Below the pieces are notes generated by a model. That model saw only the letters and a program-made list of their open reading frames with translations. It was not told where the DNA came from and searched no databases. A DNA stretch of 12,072 bases from JBHJOF01 sp050330055 (GTDB lineage Bacteria > Pseudomonadota > Alphaproteobacteria > Kiloniellales > JAKSDN01). Where the stretch lies: positions 1-12,072 of the forward strand of contig JBHJOF010000206.1 in assembly GCA_050330055.1 (NCBI GenBank), given 5' to 3'. The position numbers and the translations under genes are program-made. Below, piece by piece: positions 6,314 to 12,072 of this stretch. Position 1 is the first letter of the stretch. The number at the start of each line of letters is the position of its first letter.

Positions 6314-7165
6314 ATGATCGGGGTCTTCGATTCGGGCTATGGCGGACTGACTATCCTGCACGCCTTTCGCGACCGCCTGCCGCGCCAGCCCTTCGTCTAC
6401 CTGGGCGACCACGCCAACGCGCCCTACGGCTGCCGCCCCTCGGACGAGATCATCGCCCTCACGCGGCAGAACCTCGAGGCACTGTTCCAGCGCGGTTGCC
6501 GCCTGGTCGTGCTGGCCTGCAACACGGCCGCCGCCGTGGCCCTGCGCCACCTGCAGCAGGTCTGGCTGCCCGAGGCCTATCCGGACCACCGCATCCTCGG
6601 CATCCTGGTGCCCATGGTCGAGACCGTGACCGGCGTGCCCTGGGCCTGCGAGAGGCCGCCCGCCGACGCGCCGGCGAGCCAGCGGCGGGCCCTGATCGGC
6701 GTCTTCGGCACCCGCCGCACGATCATGAGCAACGCCTACGCCGAGGAGATCGGCAAGCGTGCCCCGGCCGTGCGTATCGTGCAGCAGGCCTGCCCGGACC
6801 TGGCGGCGGCGATCGAGGGGCGGGCCTCGCCGGCCGAGATCGACGGGCTGATCCGGCTTTACGTGGCCGGCTTCCTGGAGCAGACCGGCGGCCTAGCGCC
6901 GGATTCGGTGATCCTGGGCTGCACCCACTACCAGCTCGTGGCCGGGCGCTTTGCCGCTGCCCTGCCGCCGGGCGTCGCGCTTTACGACCAGCCGGCCGTG
7001 GTGGCCGAGAGCCTGGCCGACTATCTGGCCCGGCACCCGGAGTTCGCCAGCGGCAGCCAGGCCGACGTCGGCCCCCACCTGCTGACCACCGGGGAGACGG
7101 GGCGCGTCTCGGAGCGCGCTCAGGAGTTCCTCGGCTCGGTCGGGCTCTTCGCCGCGGCCGGCTGA
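6314..7165 (+). CDS. murI: Glutamate racemase family protein (MurI-like)
   Basis: Aspartate/glutamate racemase superfamily enzyme of 283 residues. MurI interconverts L- and D-glutamate for peptidoglycan synthesis in the cytoplasm. The start at ATG 6314 gives MIGVFDSGYGGLTIL, the usual MurI N-terminus, with AGGA about 10 bases upstream; the in-frame ATG at 6191 would add 41 unrelated residues. The two catalytic cysteines are C69 in ACNTAA and C203 in GCTHY, with D6 and H205 as their usual partners. The substrate-loop motif is APYGCRP (36-42). Oddities are a Tyr in GYGG where Val or Ile is usual, and a probable insertion of 15-20 residues around 106-123 (a segment that includes ACERPPADAPAS). 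The catalytic set is complete, so racemase activity is likely, but a divergent paralogue with another substrate is possible. It is transcribed away from the phosphatase pair. Confidence 0.88.
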   Translation: MIGVFDSGYGGLTILHAFRDRLPRQPFVYLGDHANAPYGCRPSDEIIALTRQNLEALFQRGCRLVVLACNTAAAVALRHLQQVWLPEAYPDHRILGILVPMVETVTGVPWACERPPADAPASQRRALIGVFGTRRTIMSNAYAEEIGKRAPAVRIVQQACPDLAAAIEGRASPAEIDGLIRLYVAGFLEQTGGLAPDSVILGCTHYQLVAGRFAAALPPGVALYDQPAVVAESLADYLARHPEFASGSQADVGPHLLTTGETGRVSERAQEFLGSVGLFAAAG

Positions 7166-7220
7166 CGCCACCACACCATTGGGCAGATCGCGCTCGCGAC
7201 CTCGCGACTAACTCGAAAGT

Positions 7221-7412
7221 CTAGCTGTCCGCGCCGCGGGCCCGCAGATCGCAGATCACCTCGACCAGCCTGCGGCCGCCGGTTTCCAGCGACCGCGCCC
7301 AGACAATCACGTCCTCGAGCCTGTTATCGGTCGAGAACGGTTGGGTAATGCATGCAGCGCCACTGCCCGTGCTGAACATCGCGGTGATGTCCACACGCCG
7401 ATTCGCCATCAT
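7221..7412 (-). CDS. Small hypothetical protein, 63 residues
   Basis: The frame opens with two ATGs in a row (7410-7412 and 7407-7409) after a GAGGGG-like purine run, and ends in TAG at 7221-7223. The product is soluble-looking, with a charged C-terminal half (RLEDVIVWARSLETGGRRLVEVI) that could form helices, and one Cys in each half. No family is recognised. It lies on the minus strand, convergent with the racemase gene (55 bases between the stops) and downstream of an AT-richer spacer that could hold its promoter. The length is small enough for chance in this GC-rich sequence, so it is a possible rather than certain gene. Confidence 0.4.
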   Translation of the reverse strand: MMANRRVDITAMFSTGSGAACITQPFSTDNRLEDVIVWARSLETGGRRLVEVICDLRARGADS

Positions 7413-7599
7413 CTCCGCTGCCCCTCTCTGCCTTTACTTCGATTTCGTTCTCCCCCGTGACAGCTAAGCATCTGTTTTAGTTCTTTTGCTTACATACTCT
7501 GATCGGCGTATGTCATCAAGTCCTAACGGCCTGTCTGATTGCTTCACTCTCTGAACCTAAGCGCTAACGCCAAAACTAGCTGCGGGCAGGCGATAGCTA
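7413..7599. other. AT-richer intergenic spacer with a small dyad
   Basis: This 187-base stretch between the small ORF and the MFS gene is much richer in A and T than its surroundings. It holds an inverted repeat ACATAC (7492-7497) / GTATGT (7508-7513) with a 10-base spacer, a possible protein-binding site or weak hairpin. A 10-base palindrome GATAGCTATC (7592-7601) overlaps the MFS stop codon. No coding frame or RNA gene is evident. Confidence 0.35.
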
Positions 7600-9024
7600 T
7601 CACTCCAGGCTAGCGCCGCTACGGGGCGGCTCGTCTGCGGTCCCGGCCGACGGCGCGGCGCGCGGATCGAGTTCCGCCACCACGGGCGACATGCGGGGCA
7701 GCGGCACGACGGTCTCGCGTTCCTCCAACGGCACCGCCTCGCGGGCGCGCAGCCGGTAGAGCACGAAAGCCACCAGCAGCAGGGCGACCGCGACGATGAA
7801 GCCGAAGAAGGCCTGCGGGCCGAGCCGCGCCATGGCGAAGCCGCAAAGTACCGGGCCTGCCGTGGCACCGAGCGAATAGGCTAGCAGGAGGCCACTGGAG
7901 GCGCCGACGTAGCGGTCAGGAGTCAAATGGTCGTAGGCCTGGGAAACCGCGATCGGATAGATGCACATCATGGTGCCGCCGAGCAGCAGCCCGATCCCGA
8001 GCATCAGGGGAAAGATTTCGGCCATCAGCAGGATCGCCGAGCCGGCGCCGCAAGCCGCCAGCAGCAGCAGCAGGACCACCAGCAGCACCCTGCGCCGGTC
8101 ATAGCGGTCGGAAACGCGCCCGATCGGCCATTGCAGCAGCAGCCCGCCCAGGATCACCGAGCCCATGAAGAGCGAGACCTCGAAGATGCTGAAGCCGATC
8201 TGCTCGGCGAAGATCGCGCCCAGACCGTAGTAGCCGCCCAGCACCGTGCCTGAGGCCAGAGACCCGATCACGCCGAGCGGCGAGGCGCGGTAGAGCGCGG
8301 CCAGCGACAGCGGCTTGATCTGCGAGATGTCGGGCGCCGCCACCCGGGTCAGGACCACCGGCACCAGCGACAGGCTGGTCAGCAGCGAGGCCATCATGAA
8401 GACCTCGGCGGTGCCGATGTCCCAGAGGTTGATCATGAACTGCCCCAGCATGATGCCCAGGTAGTTGTTGACCATGTAGATCGAGAGCACGCGGCCGCGC
8501 GTCTCGTTGCTCGAGCGCTCGTTGAGCCAGGACTCGATGGCAGCAAAGACGCCGGCGGTACAGAAGCCGCCGATGAAGCGCAGCAGGCCCCAGGACAGCG
8601 TCCCCACCTGCATGGGATAAGCGAGCGCCGCCGCCGCCATGATGGCGGCGAAGCCGGCGAAGGCGCGGATGTGCCCGACCTCGCCGATCACCCGCTTGCC
8701 GTAGATGGAGCCGGCCAAGAGGCCGGCGAAGTAGGCGCCCATGATGATGCCGGTCACCTCGGTCGAGAAGCCTGCAGCGCTCATCCGGAGCGGCAGCACG
8801 ATGCCCAGAAGGCTGGAGCCCAGCAGCATGATCAGCGCGCCCATGAGCAGCGCGGCGATGGAGGCGAGGGTGGCGACCAAGAGGGGCTCCGGAGCGTCGG
8901 TGGCGGCGGATCGGCGCGACGGCTGAATGCCCGCTTTCGCGATGCGGTGCAAGGGGATCTCGTTGCGCGCGACATGCGAAGTGCCGCTGGGCCATCCCCG
9001 GCCCCTCGACGGCAGCAGGATCAT
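7600..9024 (-). CDS. MFS transporter, YcaD-like
   Basis: Inner-membrane carrier of up to 474 residues with about 12 predicted membrane helices. The arrangement ESWLNERSSNETRGRVLSIY followed by LGIMLGQFMIN matches the helix 4-5 region of E. coli YcaD and related carriers, and GRVSDRYDRRRVLL is the MFS loop 8-9 signature in the second half. The C-terminus has a soluble acidic/Pro-rich tail of about 45 residues. The start is uncertain: ATG 9024 is used, but it puts a 47-residue Arg/Ser-rich leader before helix 1 and has no ribosome site. TTG 8880, with GGAG 6 bases upstream, begins at helix 1 and gives 426 residues. A further ATG at 9123 lies inside an inverted repeat and is rejected. The substrate is unknown; no partner gene suggests one. 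Confidence 0.9.
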   Translation of the reverse strand: MILLPSRGRGWPSGTSHVARNEIPLHRIAKAGIQPSRRSAATDAPEPLLVATLASIAALLMGALIMLLGSSLLGIVLPLRMSAAGFSTEVTGIIMGAYFAGLLAGSIYGKRVIGEVGHIRAFAGFAAIMAAAALAYPMQVGTLSWGLLRFIGGFCTAGVFAAIESWLNERSSNETRGRVLSIYMVNNYLGIMLGQFMINLWDIGTAEVFMMASLLTSLSLVPVVLTRVAAPDISQIKPLSLAALYRASPLGVIGSLASGTVLGGYYGLGAIFAEQIGFSIFEVSLFMGSVILGGLLLQWPIGRVSDRYDRRRVLLVVLLLLLAACGAGSAILLMAEIFPLMLGIGLLLGGTMMCIYPIAVSQAYDHLTPDRYVGASSGLLLAYSLGATAGPVLCGFAMARLGPQAFFGFIVAVALLLVAFVLYRLRAREAVPLEERETVVPLPRMSPVVAELDPRAAPSAGTADEPPRSGASLE

Positions 9025-9403
9025 AGGCGGCACACCCCATCGCGCCTGCGAACCGGTCTCCAGGGAGCCAAGTCGCGCGAGCAACAAACTTGATATGACA
9101 CGGATGAACACGGATGAACACAAACTGAACGAAGGAACAACTTTTTTGAGCTAGCTCATCGCAGCCAAGAACGCACCGCTGTCGAACAAGGTCGCAATTC
9201 GTGTTCATCCGTGTTCATCCGTGTCAAACACCTCTTTTTTGCTGTCCACCATGTCATCGATTAACTCTGTCACCCATCTGCCCGGGTCGGACAGGCCGTG
9301 ACAGCCTCGGGCGGTGGCGGGTCGCCGCTGGACATTCGCCGATGGGCTTGATCTCTTGGGCTTGAAAGCCTGGTGCGGTCCAGCCAACTGAAACTGCAGG
9401 ACC
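9025..9403. other. Non-coding divergent region between the MFS and reductase genes
   Basis: This 379-base gap separates two divergent genes and must contain both promoters. It carries the 131-base inverted-repeat element at 9096-9226. To its right are a T run (9235-9240) and a GC-rich stretch with a repeated GGGCTTGA (9344-9351 and 9358-9365). No convincing -35/-10 pair and no supported gene was found. Confidence 0.5.
9096..9226. repeat. 131-base element with perfect 26-base terminal inverted repeats
   Basis: The left arm (9096-9121) and right arm (9201-9226) are exact reverse complements. Each arm contains two tandem copies of the 10-base unit CACGGATGAA. The 79-base interior includes a T run and the 12-base palindrome TGAGCTAGCTCA (9147-9158). 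No target-site duplication is visible at the ends and no transposase is encoded, so it looks like a dispersed extragenic repeat or a MITE-like remnant. The ends flank no gene. Confidence 0.8.
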
Positions 9404-10384
9404 ATGACCTGCCGCGAGAAACCACTCGGCCCCGATCCGCTCGACGGGCCCCGGCATCGCGCACCGGAACTGAGCCGCCGCGCCGTCCTCGGCGCGCTGG
9501 CAGGGCTCGGCCTGACCGCCGCCCTGGGGCGCCGGACCGCAGGTGGCGCGACCGGCCCGATCCTGACGCGCGCGATCCCTTCGACCGGCGAGCAGGTGCC
9601 GGTGATCGGCATGGGCTCCTGGATCACCTTCAACGTCGGCGACGACAAGGCGCTGCGCGATCAGCGGGTCGAGGTGCTGCAGCATTTCTTCGATCGCGGC
9701 GGCGGCGTGATCGATTCCTCGCCGATGTACGGCTCGTCCGAGGCGGTCATCGGCTACTGCCTGGAGCGCATCGCGGACAAGCAGGCGCTGTTCGCCGCGA
9801 CCAAGGTCTGGCATCTGTTCGGCGCGCTGGGTCGCGGCCAGATGGAGGACTCGCGCCGGCTCTGGGGCCTCGAGACCTTCGACCTGATGCAGGTGCACAA
9901 CCTGCTGAACTGGGAGGGCTACCTGGAGACGCTGCTGGCGCACAAGGCCGAGGGCCGCATCCGTTACATCGGCATGACCACCTCGCACGGCAGCCGTCAC
10001 GGCGAGCTGGAGAAGATCATGACGCAGGAGCCGATCGACTTCGTGCAGTTCACTTACAACGTCCTCGACCGCGAGGCCGAGCGACGCCTGCTGCCGCTCG
10101 CCGCCGAGCGCGGGCTTGGCGTCATCATCAACCGGCCGTTCCGGCGCGGCGCGCTGTTCGACCGCTTCCAGCGCCATCCGCTGCCCGACTGGGCCGGCGA
10201 GATCGACTGCGCCAACTGGGCGCAGTTCTTCCTCAAGTTCGTCGTCTCGCACCCGGCCGTGACCTGCGCCATCCCCGCCACCTCGCGCGTCGACCACATG
10301 GCGGAGAACATGGGCGCCCTCACCGGCCGCCTGCCCGACCAGCAGATGCGCGCGCGGATGGTCGAGTACGTGGAGAGTTTGTAG
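9404..10384 (+). CDS. Aldo/keto reductase with a twin-arginine signal
   Basis: Oxidoreductase of 326 residues with an aldo/keto reductase (beta/alpha)8 barrel. The catalytic tetrad is complete: D104 and Y109 in VIDSSPMYGSSE, K134 in AATKVW, and H165 in MQVHN. The N-terminus carries SRRAVLGALAGLGLTAAL (24-41), a twin-arginine motif plus hydrophobic stretch, so the folded protein is probably exported to the periplasm or stays membrane-anchored. The ATG has AGGA 3 bases upstream (GCAGGACC-ATG). Most aldo/keto reductases are cytoplasmic NAD(P)H enzymes, so export with bound cofactor is unusual but known for Tat substrates. The substrate is unknown. It is divergent from the MFS gene and followed by the large palindromic repeat. 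Confidence 0.93.
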   Translation: MTCREKPLGPDPLDGPRHRAPELSRRAVLGALAGLGLTAALGRRTAGGATGPILTRAIPSTGEQVPVIGMGSWITFNVGDDKALRDQRVEVLQHFFDRGGGVIDSSPMYGSSEAVIGYCLERIADKQALFAATKVWHLFGALGRGQMEDSRRLWGLETFDLMQVHNLLNWEGYLETLLAHKAEGRIRYIGMTTSHGSRHGELEKIMTQEPIDFVQFTYNVLDREAERRLLPLAAERGLGVIINRPFRRGALFDRFQRHPLPDWAGEIDCANWAQFFLKFVVSHPAVTCAIPATSRVDHMAENMGALTGRLPDQQMRARMVEYVESL

Positions 10385-10402
10385 GCGATATGTCACCATT
10401 GG

Positions 10403-10576
10403 CATCGCATTCGCGATGACTTCTGTCAGTCACCCTCACCCTCCCATCGCTATCGCGATGGGCCCCTCCCTCTCCCCTCGAGGGAGAGGGAATGGGTGCG
10501 CGCCAGTTTGTTCCCCTCGCCCATGAGGGGAGAGGGAGGGGCCCGCGCGCGTCAGCGCGTGGGAGGGTGAGGGTGA
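10403..10576. repeat. Large palindromic extragenic repeat (cloverleaf-forming), with a satellite hairpin
   Basis: Outer arms TCACCCTCACCCTCCCA (10430-10446) and its exact complement (10560-10576), and inner 20-base arms (10460-10479 and 10525-10544), form an almost continuous dyad centred near 10503. Between the outer and inner arms each side can fold its own hairpin: CATCGC-tatc-GCGATG (10445-10460) and CGCGC-gtca-GCGCG (10546-10559). A near copy of the left hairpin, CATCGC-attc-GCGATG, lies just outside at 10403-10418. Composite GGGAGGGTGAGGG elements of this kind are typical intergenic repeats of alphaproteobacteria. It may also end transcription of the reductase gene. Confidence 0.85.
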
Positions 10577-10608
10577 TCTTGCTCGTCATTGGAGCGATGA
10601 TGCACGAG

Positions 10609-10638
10609 TTGACCGACGCGAGCCCAGCTACGATACAG
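10609..10638 (+). promoter_or_regulatory. Weak candidate promoter of the DUF6064-like gene
   Basis: TTGACC (10609-10614) matches a -35 box in five of six positions. GATACA (10633-10638) is a poor -10 at an 18-base spacing. It lies between the palindromic repeat and the ATG at 10653. A transcript from it would have almost no leader, which weakens the call. Confidence 0.25.
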
Positions 10639-10652
10639 TCAAGCAAAGCGCC

Positions 10653-11297
10653 ATGCTGCCCTTCACGGCCGAGGTCTTTTTCGCCAACTTCGAGTCCTAT
10701 AACCGCGCCATCTGGCCGGCGCAGCTCGTCGCCTATGGACTCGCGCTCCTCATCATCCTGCTGGCCGCCAGGCCGCTGCGCGGCAGCGGCCGCTTGATCG
10801 GCGCGCTGCTCGCTGCCGCCTGGGCCTGGAACGGCGTCGTCTATCACCTGCTGCACTCCGCCACGATCAACTTTCTCGCGCCGGTCTTCGGCGCGTTCTT
10901 CATCATCCAGGCGCTGCTGTTGCTCTGGACCGCCACGATCCGCGGCAAAGTCTCCTTCCGCTGGCGCGCCGACCCTTGCGGCCTGGCCGGGCTCGGCCTG
11001 ATCGCCTTCGCGCTGCTGCTCTATCCGCTGCTCGGCTGGCTCGCCGGCCACGGCTGGCCGCAGGCCGCGCTCTTCGGCGTGGCGCCTTGCCCGACGACGG
11101 TCTTCACGCTCGGCCTGCTGCTCGCGATCGAGGGCCGCACGCCGCTGCACCTGGTTGCGATTCCCGTCATCTGGTCGCTGATCGGCGGCAGCGCCGCCTG
11201 GCTGCTGGGCGTGCCCGAGGACCTTGTCCTGCCCATCGCAGGCTTCGGCGCGCTCGCGCTCATCCTCTGGAAGAATCGGCGGACTGCGCGAAGCTGA
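10653..11297 (+). CDS. DUF6064-like integral membrane protein
   Basis: Membrane protein of 214 residues with six or seven hydrophobic helices (roughly 22-39, 46-66, 73-94, 111-131, 137-157, 163-183 and 187-204) and a short basic tail (KNRRTARS). The N-terminus MLPFTAEVFFANFESYNRAI and the following WPAQ match my recollection of the DUF6064 family opening, whose function is unknown. A conserved-looking CPTTVFTLGLLL segment lies in the fifth helix. The ATG has no good ribosome site (AAGCAAAGCGCC upstream). The next gene follows after 79 bases on the same strand and could be cotranscribed. No enzymatic motif is seen. Confidence 0.85.
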   Translation: MLPFTAEVFFANFESYNRAIWPAQLVAYGLALLIILLAARPLRGSGRLIGALLAAAWAWNGVVYHLLHSATINFLAPVFGAFFIIQALLLLWTATIRGKVSFRWRADPCGLAGLGLIAFALLLYPLLGWLAGHGWPQAALFGVAPCPTTVFTLGLLLAIEGRTPLHLVAIPVIWSLIGGSAAWLLGVPEDLVLPIAGFGALALILWKNRRTARS

Positions 11298-11376
11298 GAG
11301 TTCCTGCCCGGTGGCCCCGTGGCGGATCCTGCTTTATCCTGAACGAAAGCCGCGCCCCAAGGGAGGAGCAAGCGCC

Positions 11377-11904
11377 ATGACCCCAGCAATCGCAAGGGGG
11401 CGGGCCGGGAGCCCGAAGGTCACCATCGGGGGCCTGCACCACAACGCCTACCGCTGCCGCGATAGCGAGGAGACGCGCCGCTTCTACGAGGACTTCCTCG
11501 GCCTGCCGCTGGCCGATGCCTTCGAGATCGGCGAGACCAAGAGCGGCCGCGAGACGCGCGTGCTGCACAGCTTCTACCGGCTCGGCGACGAGTCCTATCT
11601 CGCCTTCTTCGAGGTGCCCGGCAGCCCCTTCGACTTCAAGGCGCAGCACGACTACGACCTGCATATCGCGCTCGAGGTGGCGCCCGAGGCGCTGCAGCCC
11701 ATGCTGGAGCAGGGCAGGGCCGCCGGCATCGAGACCCGCGGCATCGCCGACCACGGCTTCATCCGCTCGATCTACCTGCGCGACCCGAACGGCTACGTCA
11801 TCGAGCTGACCGCGCGCAGCGAGACCGCGGCCGACTACGCCGTCGAAGCCGAACGCAACGCGCACGGCAACCTGGCCCGTTGGCAGCAGACGAAGCCGCG
11901 GTGA
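11377..11904 (+). CDS. VOC-superfamily (glyoxalase/dioxygenase-fold) protein
   Basis: Cytoplasmic protein of 175 residues with the paired beta-alpha-beta-beta-beta modules of the vicinal-oxygen-chelate fold. Likely metal ligands are H22 (GLHHNAYRCRD), E79 (LAFFEVPG), H96 (DLHIALEV) and E143 (NGYVIELTA), the H/E/H/E set of glyoxalase-I-like members. RDPNGYVIEL is the family's usual C-terminal signature. The ATG at 11377 is chosen over upstream in-frame starts because AGGAG lies 8 bases before it. The family includes lactoylglutathione lyase, extradiol dioxygenases and resistance proteins, and this one is not close enough to any to name a substrate. The tail after about 147 is hydrophilic. The next gene begins 7 bases after its stop, so they are probably one operon. 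Confidence 0.9.
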   Translation: MTPAIARGRAGSPKVTIGGLHHNAYRCRDSEETRRFYEDFLGLPLADAFEIGETKSGRETRVLHSFYRLGDESYLAFFEVPGSPFDFKAQHDYDLHIALEVAPEALQPMLEQGRAAGIETRGIADHGFIRSIYLRDPNGYVIELTARSETAADYAVEAERNAHGNLARWQQTKPR

Positions 11905-11911
11905 GGCAAGC

Positions 11912-12072
11912 GTGACCGCCGAACCGGAAAAGGACCGCGCCGAGGTCCGCGTCATTCCGCCGGCGGTGCCGCTGGTCACCGTGCTGCTCGGCGTCGGCCT
12001 CGACACTCTCTGGCCGATCGATATCGGCTTCCTGCTCGCTGCGCCGGCGCGCTACTGGATCGGCGGCCTGAT
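11912..12072 (+). CDS. N-terminal part of a probable isoprenylcysteine/phospholipid methyltransferase-like membrane protein (partial)
   Basis: Open frame from GTG 11912 to the window end, 53 complete codons and part of another. GAGG (11903-11906) lies 5 bases before the GTG and overlaps the stop of the VOC gene. After a charged leader (TAEPEKDRAEV) comes a hydrophobic segment (VPLVTVLLGVGLDTLWP) and then RYWIGGLI. This pattern, a Pro-rich turn and first helix ending in LWP, then RYWIGG, is typical of the start of small bacterial ICMT/PEMT-type methyltransferases. The catalytic C-terminal half lies outside the window, so the call rests on the leader only. Confidence 0.6.
   Translation, partial: MTAEPEKDRAEVRVIPPAVPLVTVLLGVGLDTLWPIDIGFLLAAPARYWIGGL

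Noticed and set aside
7166..7220. Repeated TCGCGA motifs after the racemase gene as a terminator
   Set aside because: The copies are separated by only two bases, which does not allow a stable loop, and there is no T run.
6052..7224. A 390-codon plus-strand frame longer than the racemase frame it overlaps
   Set aside because: It is Arg/Pro/Gly-rich with no motif, while the other frame carries both racemase cysteines in context.
8099..9208. A 369-codon minus-strand frame overlapping the MFS gene
   Set aside because: It is out of frame with the membrane-helix pattern of the transporter and starts in the inverted repeat.
9096..9226. Tandem CACGGATGAA units as a possible CRISPR array
   Set aside because: There are only two adjacent units per arm, without spacers, and the arms are inverted copies; no cas genes are present.
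9254..10419. Frames of 348 codons (plus) and 383 codons (minus) over the reductase gene
   Set aside because: They are longer than the reductase frame but lack any motif; the reductase frame has a Tat signal, a ribosome site and the full catalytic tetrad.

Overview
The window is 12,072 bases of high-GC bacterial chromosome, most likely from an alphaproteobacterium (Rhodospirillales/Rhizobiales-like). This placement is inferred from gene style (an OccT/HisJ-type amino-acid importer with an FCD-type GntR regulator, a YcaD-like MFS carrier, a Tat-exported aldo/keto reductase, a DUF6064 membrane protein) and from REP-like palindromes between genes. No rRNA, tRNA, CRISPR array, transposase or phage gene was seen.

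Region 1 (1-257) holds a very GC-rich stretch that may be the tail of an upstream gene, then a REP-like/terminator-like palindrome, then the control region of the first operon. Region 2 (258-4833) is a five-gene plus-strand cluster: a HisJ/LAO/OccT-type periplasmic binding protein, two HisQ/HisM-type permeases, an FCD-family GntR regulator and a cytoplasmic gamma-glutamyltransferase-family hydrolase. The genes are tightly packed and look like one transport-plus-catabolism operon. The regulator probably acts on a TTGcATACAA site just upstream of the first gene. No ATP-binding subunit is present. The cluster is visibly lower in GC than the sequence on both sides.

Region 3 (4850-7165) returns to very high GC. 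A HAD phosphatase and a CX5R (tyrosine/dual-specificity type) phosphatase form a minus-strand pair, divergent from a glutamate racemase (MurI-family) gene. Region 4 (7221-9024) holds a small doubtful ORF, an AT-richer spacer and a YcaD-like MFS transporter, all minus strand. Region 5 (9025-9403) is non-coding and carries a 131-base element with perfect 26-base inverted ends.

Region 6 (9404-12072) is plus strand: a Tat-exported aldo/keto reductase, a 147-base palindromic repeat that can fold as a cloverleaf, a DUF6064-like membrane protein, a VOC/glyoxalase-fold protein and the first 54 codons of a probable isoprenylcysteine/phospholipid methyltransferase-like membrane protein that runs off the end.

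The most interesting points are the importer-regulator-GGT module without an ATPase, its candidate operator, and the two large inverted-repeat elements. No wholly unknown multi-gene system can be claimed from this window.
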